64,000 nucleotides of DNA from an uncultured Eubacteriales bacterium (lineage in GTDB: Bacteria; Bacillota; Clostridia; Lachnospirales; Lachnospiraceae): positions 372,001 through 436,000 of the forward strand of contig OMWY01000001.1 of NCBI GenBank assembly GCA_900314885.1. The letters are read 5' to 3'. The notes under the pieces were generated by a model. That model had not been told where the DNA came from and did no database searches. It saw only the letters and a program-made list of their open reading frames with translations. Every line of letters starts with the position of its first letter. The stretch's first letter is position 1. Both the position numbers and the translations under genes were made by a program. Positions 33,301-42,285 of the stretch are shown here, piece after piece.

Positions 33301-34728
33301 TTGATTCATCAGTTTAAACAGAATGGCTACGACATAGTGCTTGACGTGAACAGCGGCTCTGTACATGTTGTGGATGATATAGCGTATGACGCAATTGCGC
33401 TTTACAATGATAAGATTATAGAGCACCACATTTCCGAGGAGGAAGCCCTTCCTTCCATAAAATCAGAGATCAGGTCCCGCTACAGTGATGTGAGCGATGA
33501 TGACTTTGATGAGCTTATCGGTGAAATTAAGGAGCTCCGCAATGACGGACAGCTCTTTACTGAAGATATATATGAGAAGTTCGTTCGCGACTTCAAGAAC
33601 AGGATAACCGTAACCAAGGCGCTCTGCCTTAATGTTGCCCACGACTGCAATCTTGCCTGTCGTTACTGCTTCGCGGGACAGGGTGAGTACCAGGGCGACA
33701 GGGCTCTTATGAGCTATGAGACCGGTAAGGCGGCCCTTGATTTCCTTATTGAGCATTCGGGCAAGAGACGGAACCTCGAGGTTGACTTCTTCGGCGGCGA
33801 ACCTCTTATGAACTGGGAAGTCGTTAAGAAGCTGGTTGCTTACGGACGCTCACAGGAGAAGGAAAAGAATAAGAATTTCCGCTTCACTATTACAACGAAC
33901 GGGCTTCTCTTAAATGATGAGATTATTGATTTCTGCAATAAGGAGATGACAAATGTCGTCCTCTCGATAGACGGACGTCGCGAAGTAAATGACAGGATGC
34001 GTCCTACAAGGAACGGGAACGGCAGCAGCTATGACATCATTCTTCCTAAATATAAGGATTTCGCCAAGAAGCGCGGTGACAGGGAGTATTATTTAAGAGG
34101 CACATTTACCCACTATAACCTTGATTTTGCTGAGGACGTCCTTCATTTAGCGGATATGGGCTTTAAGGAGCTGTCCATGGAGCCTGTTGTGGCCCTTCCT
34201 TCAGACCCTTACGCAATTAAGGAAGAGGACGTGCCTGTTCTTATAGAGCAGTATGACAAGCTCGCAAAGGAATATGTCAAGAGACGTAAGGATGGCAGGG
34301 GATTTACCTTCTTCCACTTTATGATAGATCTTTCCGGAGGACCATGTGTGGCGAAGCGTCTCGCCGGCTGCGGTTCGGGGACAGAGTATCTTGCCGTTAC
34401 GCCTTGGGGTGACTTATATCCTTGCCACCAGTTCGTCGGCGAGGAGAAGTTCGTCCTGGGAAATGTATGGGATGGTATCACGAACACTGAAGTCCAGGAA
34501 GGATTCAAGCATCAGAACGTATATGAGAAGCCAAAATGTCGCGACTGCTTCGCAAGATATTACTGCTCGGGCGGCTGCGCGGCCAATTCATATAAGTTCC
34601 ACGGTACGATAGATGATGCGTACGATATAGGCTGTGAGCTTCAGAGGAAGCGTATAGAGTGCGCGATCATGATAAAGGCTGCGTTAGATGAAGATGCTGA
34701 CGAAGCCGAAGAGGCTGAACAGGCCTAA
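33301..34728 (+). CDS. SCIFF radical SAM/SPASM maturase
   Basis: 475 residues. The N-terminal region (residues 1-100, IHQFKQNGYDIVLDVNSGSV at the start) matches the leader-recognition part of SCIFF maturases. The radical SAM motif is C116-N-L-A-C120-R-Y-C123, then FFGGEPLMN. The SPASM domain has CGSGTEYLAVTPWGDLYPC, CRDCFARYYCSGGCA and a final CELQRKRIEC for two auxiliary clusters. I accept the TTG at 33301, after GAAAGGTAATTCATT, because the family N-terminus begins exactly there. It forms thioether bonds on the SCIFF core. Followed by secDF, a known clostridial neighbourhood. Confidence 0.93.
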   Translation: MIHQFKQNGYDIVLDVNSGSVHVVDDIAYDAIALYNDKIIEHHISEEEALPSIKSEIRSRYSDVSDDDFDELIGEIKELRNDGQLFTEDIYEKFVRDFKNRITVTKALCLNVAHDCNLACRYCFAGQGEYQGDRALMSYETGKAALDFLIEHSGKRRNLEVDFFGGEPLMNWEVVKKLVAYGRSQEKEKNKNFRFTITTNGLLLNDEIIDFCNKEMTNVVLSIDGRREVNDRMRPTRNGNGSSYDIILPKYKDFAKKRGDREYYLRGTFTHYNLDFAEDVLHLADMGFKELSMEPVVALPSDPYAIKEEDVPVLIEQYDKLAKEYVKRRKDGRGFTFFHFMIDLSGGPCVAKRLAGCGSGTEYLAVTPWGDLYPCHQFVGEEKFVLGNVWDGITNTEVQEGFKHQNVYEKPKCRDCFARYYCSGGCAANSYKFHGTIDDAYDIGCELQRKRIECAIMIKAALDEDADEAEEAEQA

Positions 34729-34770
34729 AAGGCCGGCTACGCCTAACTAGTAACTTGGAGGTCAAACAAG

Positions 34771-36984
34771 ATGAAAAACAGGAAACGGGGGATAGGCAAG
34801 GTTATTGGCTACATAGTTGTAGCTGCCCTTCTTCTCTGCATTGCTGCCGGTGTGTTCGGTAACACGATTGGTTCGGCGAATGGCATCAGAAAGGGTCTCG
34901 ACCTTGCGGGCGGTGTAAGTATCGCTTACGAAGCCACGAAGAAGAATCCTACCGCACAGGAAATGGCGGATACCGTTGAGAAAATGAGACTCCGCGCGGA
35001 GCTCTATTCTACTGAATCCCAGGTATATCAGGAAGGCACGAAGCGTGTCGTAGTTGATATCCCTGATGTAACCGACGCTGACGCGGTCCTTGAACAGCTC
35101 GGAAAAGCCGGTTCTATCCAGTTTATACCGGTAACCGACTCAGCTATCAAGATGCAGGCTGACGGTACCTACAAGCTTCAGGACACTATCGAGAACCTTA
35201 AGGAAAAGGGGCTTGTCCTTGTAGACGGTTCCGATATTTCAACAGCTTCAGCGAATACTGTCCAGAATGAAAACGGCATCGGTAATTCTTACATCGTTGA
35301 GCTTGAGCTTAATTCAGCCGGTGCCAAGAAGTTCGCTGACGCGACAGAAGAGTACCTCTACCAGCAGATAGCTATCGTATACGACGAAGAGGTAATTTCG
35401 GCTCCTGTCGTTCAGGCGCATATCACTGACGGTAAGGCACAGATTTCAGGTCAGAAGACCCTTGAAGAGGCTCAAAAGCTCGCTTCTATCATAAGAATCG
35501 GAGCCCTTCCTATCGAGCTTAAGGAAGTACGTTCTAATACCGTTGGAGCAAAGCTCGGTGATAATGCCCTTCAGACCTCACTTCTTGCGGGTCTTATAGG
35601 TCTTATTATCGTATTTGTATTAATGATCGCGGTTTATAAGGTTCCGGGAATCGCTGCGAGTCTTGCCCTTTTAGCTTATATCTCAATCGAGTTAATTTTA
35701 CTTAACTTACTGCAGATTACGCTGACACTTCCGGGTATCGCGGGTATCATACTTTCGATAGGTATGGCGGTCGACGCGAACGTCATCATTTTCACTCGTA
35801 TCAAGGAAGAGCTCGGTCTCGGTAAGACCGTAAGAACCGCTATCGCGAATGGCTTCAATAAGGCTTTCTCAGCTATTTTTGATGGTAATATCACAACCAT
35901 CATAGCCGCTATCGTACTTGGAATCTTCGGTACCGGTACTATCAAGGGCTTCGCTTACACGCTTGCTCTCGGTATCATCATTTCCATGTTCAGCGCGATT
36001 GTTATAACAAGATTCCTTCTTAACGCCTTCTATGACATCGGCGCTGATGATGAGAAGTACTTCGGAACCAAGGTTGATAAGGAGCCAAAGCCATTTGTAA
36101 AATGGGCGCCTAAGTTCTTCATCCTATCCGGTATAATTATCGCTGTCGGCATCATTACTATGAGCGTTAACGCCGCTAGAGGCAAGGGAGCGTTTAACTA
36201 TGCCCTTGAGTTCTCAGGCGGTACTTCTACCGAGGTAGTTTTTGAAAATGCTACGCTTCCGGCAAATGATGAGATGAAGGACTTTGTAGCGAAGACTATA
36301 GGTGACAGCCAGGTTGACGTTACTCCTATCACGAACGATAACGCCCTTCTTATAAGGACTAAGACTCTTACGCTTGATGAGAGAACAAAGCTCCATGACG
36401 CGCTTGAGGAAACCTATAAGGTTACTGAGTCTAACATCACGAACGAGAACATTTCTGCCGCTGTTTCGGGTGAAATGAAGCGCTCGGCTTTGATGTCAGT
36501 TATTGCCGCTACAATCTGCATGCTTATCTATATAGTATTCAGATTCAAGAACCTCGCTTTCGGTACCGCTGCGGTTACGGCTCTCGTGCATGACGTTATG
36601 GTTCTTGTGACATTCTACGCACTCGCGAGAATGAGCGTTGGTAATACCTTCATAGCCTGCGTTCTTACGATAGTAGGTTACTCAATTAACGCGACCATCA
36701 TCATTTTCGACCGTATTCGTGAAAATATGAAGAATATGGGAAGGAAGGATGATCTTGAGAGGGTAGTGAATAACTCTATCACCCAGACATTTTCACGTTC
36801 AGTGAATACAACGCTTACTACACTTGTTATGGTTGCTGTACTCTTCATCATGGGTGTCGAGAGTGTACGTGAGTTCTCACTTCCGCTTATCATAGGTCTT
36901 ATCTGCGGATGCTATTCATCTGTATGCATTACCGGACCACTTTGGTATTTCATGCACACAGCGGGAAAGAAGAAAGAAAAATAA
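34771..36984 (+). CDS. secDF: Protein translocase SecDF fusion
   Basis: 737 residues: SecD (about 1-430) and SecF (about 440-737) joined in one chain. Twelve membrane helices are expected. RKGLDLAGGVSIAYE near the N-terminus, GMAVDANVIIFTRIKEE in the SecD half and GYSINATIIIFDRIREN in the SecF half are family signatures with the conserved acidic residue. It uses proton motive force to help SecYEG-driven export. A good ribosome-binding site (TTGGAGGTC) precedes the ATG, 42 bp after the maturase. Confidence 0.93.
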   Translation: MKNRKRGIGKVIGYIVVAALLLCIAAGVFGNTIGSANGIRKGLDLAGGVSIAYEATKKNPTAQEMADTVEKMRLRAELYSTESQVYQEGTKRVVVDIPDVTDADAVLEQLGKAGSIQFIPVTDSAIKMQADGTYKLQDTIENLKEKGLVLVDGSDISTASANTVQNENGIGNSYIVELELNSAGAKKFADATEEYLYQQIAIVYDEEVISAPVVQAHITDGKAQISGQKTLEEAQKLASIIRIGALPIELKEVRSNTVGAKLGDNALQTSLLAGLIGLIIVFVLMIAVYKVPGIAASLALLAYISIELILLNLLQITLTLPGIAGIILSIGMAVDANVIIFTRIKEELGLGKTVRTAIANGFNKAFSAIFDGNITTIIAAIVLGIFGTGTIKGFAYTLALGIIISMFSAIVITRFLLNAFYDIGADDEKYFGTKVDKEPKPFVKWAPKFFILSGIIIAVGIITMSVNAARGKGAFNYALEFSGGTSTEVVFENATLPANDEMKDFVAKTIGDSQVDVTPITNDNALLIRTKTLTLDERTKLHDALEETYKVTESNITNENISAAVSGEMKRSALMSVIAATICMLIYIVFRFKNLAFGTAAVTALVHDVMVLVTFYALARMSVGNTFIACVLTIVGYSINATIIIFDRIRENMKNMGRKDDLERVVNNSITQTFSRSVNTTLTTLVMVAVLFIMGVESVREFSLPLIIGLICGCYSSVCITGPLWYFMHTAGKKKEK

Positions 36985-37008
36985 TTATTTTTAGGACTGG
37001 AGAGAAAA

Positions 37009-38061
37009 ATGGATCCAACAGGAGCAGTAATTTTAATTGTCGTAGCGATAATTGTGCTTTGCATAATTTTCGCTAATATCAGAATCGTACCACAGGCGGA
37101 CGCCTATGTTATCGAGCGTCTTGGTAAGTATAAGACCACCTGGGACGCAGGCCTTCGCCTTAAGATACCGTTTATCGAGCGTATCGCTAAGAAGGTAAGC
37201 CTTAAGGAGCAGGTACTTGACTTCCCGCCACAGCCTGTAATCACTAAGGATAACGTAACCATGCAGATCGACTCGGTCGTATTCTGTAAGGTATTCGATC
37301 CGAAGCTTTTTACCTATGGTGTGGAGTCGCCTGTCGCAGGTCTTCAGAATCTTGCGGCAACCACTCTTCGTAACATCATCGGTGAGATGGAGCTCGACCA
37401 GACTCTTACCGGAAGAGACGAGATTAACGGTAAGATGCAGAGTGTCCTTGATGCTGCTACAGATCCATGGGGAATCAAGGTTACCCGTGTCGAGATCAAG
37501 AACATAGCCCCTCCTCACGATATAGAGGAGATCATGACCAAGCAGATGAGGGCTGAGCGTGAGCGTCGTCAGACAGTTCTTGAGGCTCAGGCTCACCAGG
37601 AAGCGGTTGTAAGTCGTGCCGAAGGTGATAAGAAGGCTAAGATCCTTGCCGCCGAAGCCCAGCGAGACGCCGATATAGCTCTTGCAGAAGGTAAGGCTAA
37701 GGCTATCCAGCTAGTATACGAGGCTGAGGCCCAGGGAGTTAAGATGCTCAACGAGTCTAATATCTCAGATGGTGTCCTTAAGTTAAAGGGTATCGAAGCT
37801 CTTAAGGATGTAGCTGACGGTCGCGCTACGAAGATTTTCATGCCATCGGATATTACCAATATTGTATCCGCTCTTGGCGTGGCAGGTGAAGCGCTTGGCG
37901 TGGGTGACGCTACGGCAATCGATAAGAGCCCTAAGCCAAAGGCTGCTCCGAAGGATGACCCTTGCATAGACAGCGAGACGGGAAAGGGTGGCCGTGACGC
38001 TGCGGCTGCTACCGCTACTATGGAGCGTGAGATGTCAGACAGATCTTCGATAAATGATTGA
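37009..38061 (+). CDS. SPFH/band-7 (stomatin-like, QmcA type) membrane protein
   Basis: 350 residues. One N-terminal membrane helix (about 5-27) is followed by the SPFH domain (ADAYVIERLGKYKTTWDAGL, then KEQVLDFPPQPVITKDNVTM) and a charged coiled coil (about 175-250, rich in Ala/Glu/Lys). Such proteins scaffold membrane microdomains and often chaperone proteases; NfeD is a usual partner but is not visible here. It begins 24 bp after secDF and is probably cotranscribed. The C-terminal tail (from about residue 300) is polar and likely disordered. Confidence 0.88.
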   Translation: MDPTGAVILIVVAIIVLCIIFANIRIVPQADAYVIERLGKYKTTWDAGLRLKIPFIERIAKKVSLKEQVLDFPPQPVITKDNVTMQIDSVVFCKVFDPKLFTYGVESPVAGLQNLAATTLRNIIGEMELDQTLTGRDEINGKMQSVLDAATDPWGIKVTRVEIKNIAPPHDIEEIMTKQMRAERERRQTVLEAQAHQEAVVSRAEGDKKAKILAAEAQRDADIALAEGKAKAIQLVYEAEAQGVKMLNESNISDGVLKLKGIEALKDVADGRATKIFMPSDITNIVSALGVAGEALGVGDATAIDKSPKPKAAPKDDPCIDSETGKGGRDAAAATATMEREMSDRSSIND

Positions 38062-38098
38062 GAAGATAAAAAGTATACCATATTTTAAATAATGTGTA

Positions 38099-38160
38099 TT
38101 GACTGTTTCAAACCGATGTGATATGATGTGAATCACGTTGCGTTTTGAAACAGTCTTTTT
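38099..38160 (+). promoter_or_regulatory. MATE promoter overlapped by inverted repeat with T-tract
   Basis: TTGACT (38099-38104), 17 bp, TATGAT (38122-38127) forms a good promoter for the MATE gene. GACTGTTTCAAA (38101-38112) overlaps the -35, and its complement TTTGAAACAGTC (38144-38155) lies past the -10, followed by T5. A smaller GTGAT/ATCAC dyad lies between. The element may be an operator, a terminator of the secDF/band-7 transcript, or both. Confidence 0.6.
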
Positions 38161-38186
38161 TATGGTTGAAAGTACGGTGGTAATGT

Positions 38187-39533
38187 ATGGAAACAGATAT
38201 GACGAAGGGAAATATTTTCCCGATAATACTTAAATTTACGCTTCCGCTCTTTATCGGAAATATTTGTCAGATGCTCTATAATATGGCGGATACTATAATA
38301 GTCGGAAGATTTGTTGGTCAGAAGCCGCTTGCGGCTGTAGGCGCTACAGGTACAATTATGTTCCTTGTGCTTGGCCTTGCGAATGGTCTCGCGAGCGGAT
38401 TTACGGTCCTCTCAAGCCAGTGTTACGGGTCCGGTGATATGAAGCGTCTGAAGCATTCGGTTTCAAACGGAATCATGCTTTCCGCGATAGTGGTTGTCGT
38501 GATGACTCTTGCTTCTATGCTCCCGATGAAGGGTATACTTGAGCTTATGAATACTCCGGAGGACATTTTCGATTATTCATATACCTATATTATGATAATT
38601 TGCGCGGGGACTGTCGCCAGCGTATACAATAACCTTTTTGCATCATATTTAAGGGCGGTTGGCAACAGTAAAATGCCCTTAGTCTTCCTTGTTGTGTCGG
38701 CGGTATTAAATGTGGCGCTTGATTTGATTCTTATAATATGCTTTAATATGGGAGTGGCGGGAGCGGCTCTCGCGACGGTTATTTCACAGGCGGTGTCGGC
38801 GCTTCTGTCTCTGTTGTATATATATAAAAAGGAGAAAATTCTGGTACCCGAGAAGGGTGACTGGCATTTTACTGAAGCGGATACAAAGCACCAGCTCAGA
38901 ATCGGTATCCCGATGGCACTTCAGTTTGGCATAACCGCATCGGGAACCATGATAATGCAGGCTGCCATAAATAAATTCGGCTCGGTCGCGATTTCCGGTT
39001 TTACCGCTGCATCGAAGGTAAATAATCTTGTCACCCAGGGACAGCCTGCCATGGGTACGGCAATAGCGACCTTTGGAGGTCAGAATTACGGCGGAGGCGG
39101 CTATAAGAGAATCGAGAAGGGTGTCCGTACGATAAATATTATGAATATCGTCTATTCAATTATAGGCGGAATTATAGCCGTAACCTGCATGCGGCCTGTC
39201 ATGCCCCTTTTCTTCAAGGCGGGAACTGATATAGAAGCGATGATTCCGTGGGCAAAGCCATATATAATAATGAGCGCGATATGCTATATACCGCTCGGCA
39301 TGATTTTTATATTCAGAAATGTGATGCAGGGCTGCGGATATGGTTTACTTCCTATGCTAGGTGGTGTCGTTGAACTTTTTGCAAGGCTCGCCATGGCTTT
39401 CGTGTCATTCGCAACGGGAAAGTATGTCTTCGCCGCTGCCTGCGATCCGTTCGCATGGCTGACAGCGGGGATTTTCACCGCTGTCGCCTACCTCTTCGTG
39501 ATGAGGGATATAAGGAAGCATATACCGGCGTAG
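38187..39533 (+). CDS. MATE family efflux transporter
   Basis: 448 residues, 12 membrane helices. The N-terminal half (LPLFIGNICQMLYNMADTII, then VGRFVGQKPLAAVGATG) and the matching second half (GIPMALQFGITASGTMIMQA) show the two six-helix repeats of MATE exporters, which expel drugs or metabolites using Na+ or H+ gradients. Its stop (TAG, 39531-39533) directly abuts the stop of the convergent thrH gene, with no terminator between them. The promoter contains an operator-like repeat, so it may be controlled by a repressor not located here. Confidence 0.9.
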   Translation: METDMTKGNIFPIILKFTLPLFIGNICQMLYNMADTIIVGRFVGQKPLAAVGATGTIMFLVLGLANGLASGFTVLSSQCYGSGDMKRLKHSVSNGIMLSAIVVVVMTLASMLPMKGILELMNTPEDIFDYSYTYIMIICAGTVASVYNNLFASYLRAVGNSKMPLVFLVVSAVLNVALDLILIICFNMGVAGAALATVISQAVSALLSLLYIYKKEKILVPEKGDWHFTEADTKHQLRIGIPMALQFGITASGTMIMQAAINKFGSVAISGFTAASKVNNLVTQGQPAMGTAIATFGGQNYGGGGYKRIEKGVRTINIMNIVYSIIGGIIAVTCMRPVMPLFFKAGTDIEAMIPWAKPYIIMSAICYIPLGMIFIFRNVMQGCGYGLLPMLGGVVELFARLAMAFVSFATGKYVFAAACDPFAWLTAGIFTAVAYLFVMRDIRKHIPA

Positions 39534-40133
39534 TTATAATGAACGCCTTATTGCGCCAAACAATTCATCATAAGTCTCTAAAGCGGGTACATCAGGGTTA
39601 TCCGCTTTTATTTTGTCGGTACTCCTGAAGAGGAAGCCGGCCTTGCTCGCGCGAATCATACCTAAGTCGTTATAAGAATCGCCAGAAGCGATGGTATCAA
39701 AACCGATGGATTGCAGAGCCTTTACTGTGGTCAGCTTGCTATCCTTTACTCTCATCTCAAAGCCCGTTATGGTTCCATCGCCTGCGACCTTAAGAGTGTT
39801 GCAGAATATTGTAGGCATACCGAGCTTCTCCATAAGAGGCTTAGCGAACTGCTCAAATGTATCGCTGATTATTATGACCTGGGTCATATCGCGGAGCCTG
39901 TCAAGGAATTCCTTCGCTCCATCCATAGGCTCTATTTTCCTTATTACATCCTGAATTTCATTCAGTCCCAGGTTGTGGTCCTTTAAAATACCCAGTCGCC
40001 AGTTCATGAGCTTATTATAATCAGGCTCGTCCCTTGTCGTTCTCTTTAATTCGGGAATCCCCGAAACTTTAGAGAATTCAATCCATATTTCCGGTACCAG
40101 AACACCTTCAAGATCAAGACATACTAAATTCAT
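39534..40133 (-). CDS. thrH: Bifunctional phosphoserine phosphatase/homoserine phosphotransferase (ThrH-like)
   Basis: 199 residues, HAD superfamily. The nucleophile motif is CLDLEGVLVPEIW, with Glu in place of the usual second Asp, as in ThrH; the motif II region is VIIISDTF and motif IV is ASGDSYNDLGMI. ThrH dephosphorylates phosphoserine and can move the phosphate to homoserine. The start has AAAGGAGAGAAAAGCA upstream on the minus strand. It converges with the MATE gene without a gap. Divergent from parE. Confidence 0.85.
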   Translation of the reverse strand: MNLVCLDLEGVLVPEIWIEFSKVSGIPELKRTTRDEPDYNKLMNWRLGILKDHNLGLNEIQDVIRKIEPMDGAKEFLDRLRDMTQVIIISDTFEQFAKPLMEKLGMPTIFCNTLKVAGDGTITGFEMRVKDSKLTTVKALQSIGFDTIASGDSYNDLGMIRASKAGFLFRSTDKIKADNPDVPALETYDELFGAIRRSL

Positions 40134-40239
40134 TGCTTTTCTCTCCTTTGATTGTTAATTGTTCGCATAAAGGCGCGGACCATTTCTAAAAGAAAACTAT
40201 AACAGACCTTGGCCCTTAAATCAAGTAGAAATGTAAAGC

Positions 40240-40268
40240 TTGACTAAAGGGGAGAAATTGTGTAAAAT
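40240..40268 (+). promoter_or_regulatory. parE promoter
   Basis: TTGACT (40240-40245), 17 bp, TAAAAT (40263-40268) with a TG extension upstream of the -10. The leader holds a hairpin, GTTGCGA/TCGCGAC with one G-T pair (about 40275-40294), then TTTTTTAGGAGACATAA before the ATG. Confidence 0.65.
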
Positions 40269-40327
40269 GATAAGGTTGCGAGAAGTATCGCGACATATTT
40301 GGTAGAAAACTTTTTTAGGAGACATAA

Positions 40328-42265
40328 ATGGCAACATATGACGGAAGTCAGATAGTAGTTTTGGAGGGCCTTGAGGCAGTCAGAAAGCGCCCCGGCATGT
40401 ACATAGGAAGCACCGGCAGCAGGGGGCTTCACCACCTTATATGGGAGATCCTCGATAACGCGATTGATGAGCACCTGGCGGGATTCTGCAGCGAGGTTGA
40501 CATCACGATGCTTAATGACGGTGGAATCCGTGTTAAGGATTACGGACGCGGAGTTCCTGTCGATATTCATCCCCAGAAGCACATCCCTACGGAGAGAGTT
40601 GTGTATACCGTTCTTCACGCAGGCGGTAAATTTTCAAATAACGTCTATAAGGTTTCGGGCGGTCTTCACGGCGTCGGAGCGTCGGTAGTTAACGCCTTAT
40701 CGACAAAAATGACGGTCGACATCAGGCGTGACGGCTTTATTTATCATGACGAGTACCGTGACGGCGGCAAGCCTGTAACTGACCTTGTCGACGGATACCT
40801 TCCTCATATTGGAAAATGCAGGAAGAGCGACACAGGAACGGAGGTCACATTTTATCCTGACCCGTCTATATTTGAGACGGTCGAGTTCAAGCCTGATGTG
40901 ATCAAGAAGAAGCTGAAGGAGACAGCATTTCTAAACAAAGGCCTTAAGCTTAATTTTAAAAATGAGAAAATCGGCGAAGAGATTATCTTCGAGGAAAAGG
41001 AAGGAATCAAGAGCTACGTAAAATATATAAACCGCGATGAGACACCCCTCCATGAGGACGTGGTTTACGTGGAGGGTGAATCGGGCGATATAGAGGTCGA
41101 GGTAGCTTTTCAGTACATCGACTCATTTTCAGAGCAGATAAATGCCTACTGCAACCGTATAAATGTCGTGGACGGCGGTACACTCGTGACAGGCTTCAAG
41201 ACTGCCCTCACCCGTGTAATCAACCAGTACGCAAGGGAATTAGGCTACCTCAAGGATAAGGACGCGAATTACGATGGCAAGGACATAAGAAACGGTCTTG
41301 TCGCAATCATTTCAATAAAGCATCCCGATCCTCAGTTCGAGGGCCAGACGAAGACAAAGCTTGGAAATACTGACGCAAAGACAGCGGTTGACGATGTATT
41401 TTCCAAGGAAGTCACGAGGTACTTTGATAAAAATATAGAGACCCTCAAGGTCATCCTTGATATGACCCAGAAGGCCTATCACGCGAGAACCGCGAGCGAT
41501 AAGGCGAGGAACGCCGTCCTTAAGAGTCTTAACGACGTGGACAGCAGAAATAAGCTTGCGGCATGCTCATCTAAGGACCCTTCGGAGTGCGAAATCTATA
41601 TAGTCGAGGGTGATTCCGCGGGCGGTACGGTTAAGACCGCGAGGAACAGGAAGACCCAGGCGGTCCTTCCGCTCAGAGGCAAGATTTTAAATGTCGAGAA
41701 GGCGCCGCTTGAGAGGATCTTAGCTAACAACGAGATCAAGAGCATGATAGCGAGCTTCGGCTGTGGCATAGGCGATGAATTTGATATAAATAAGCTTCGT
41801 TATGACAAGATTATTATCTTAACCGATGCCGATGTCGACGGAGCCCACATAAGCACACTTCTTCTCACATTTTTCTACAGATTCATGCCTGAGCTTTTAA
41901 TGCAGGGAAAGGTCTACAGGGGCCTCCCACCGCTCTATAAGGTCGATTACGAGGATCTTGCTAGCAAGGCTAAGAAAAAGACTAAAAAATCCGAGTATGT
42001 GTTCGATGACTATGAGCTCGCTAAGTTCAGGAAAAATAAGGACAATAAGATCCTGGCGGTTCAGCGTTACAAGGGTCTCGGTGAAATGGACGCGAGCCAG
42101 CTCTGGGAGACGACTCTTGACCCTAAGCAGAGGAAGCTCGCGAGAATTGATATAAGCGACACGGTTGAGGCTGACGAGGTTACGAGCCTTCTTATGGGAA
42201 CGCTTGTTCCGCCGAGAAGAGAATTTATCATGACCGAGGCTGAGAACGCTAACGTAGATATTTAA
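40328..42265 (+). CDS. parE: Type II topoisomerase B subunit (ParE-like)
   Basis: 645 residues. GHKL ATPase motifs: EILDNAIDEHLAG, DYGRGVPVDIH, GGLHGVGASVVNALS. The TOPRIM acidic motifs IVEGDSAGG and LTDADVDGAHI follow, and the C-terminal RYKGLGEMD is standard. Together with the partner gene it forms an A2B2 enzyme. I call it topoisomerase IV rather than gyrase because the partner lacks a GyrA box and a second pair is usual in this group; the split is not certain from this window. Confidence 0.85.
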   Translation: MATYDGSQIVVLEGLEAVRKRPGMYIGSTGSRGLHHLIWEILDNAIDEHLAGFCSEVDITMLNDGGIRVKDYGRGVPVDIHPQKHIPTERVVYTVLHAGGKFSNNVYKVSGGLHGVGASVVNALSTKMTVDIRRDGFIYHDEYRDGGKPVTDLVDGYLPHIGKCRKSDTGTEVTFYPDPSIFETVEFKPDVIKKKLKETAFLNKGLKLNFKNEKIGEEIIFEEKEGIKSYVKYINRDETPLHEDVVYVEGESGDIEVEVAFQYIDSFSEQINAYCNRINVVDGGTLVTGFKTALTRVINQYARELGYLKDKDANYDGKDIRNGLVAIISIKHPDPQFEGQTKTKLGNTDAKTAVDDVFSKEVTRYFDKNIETLKVILDMTQKAYHARTASDKARNAVLKSLNDVDSRNKLAACSSKDPSECEIYIVEGDSAGGTVKTARNRKTQAVLPLRGKILNVEKAPLERILANNEIKSMIASFGCGIGDEFDINKLRYDKIIILTDADVDGAHISTLLLTFFYRFMPELLMQGKVYRGLPPLYKVDYEDLASKAKKKTKKSEYVFDDYELAKFRKNKDNKILAVQRYKGLGEMDASQLWETTLDPKQRKLARIDISDTVEADEVTSLLMGTLVPPRREFIMTEAENANVDI

Positions 42266-42285
42266 GGAAACAGGATTTAATATAG

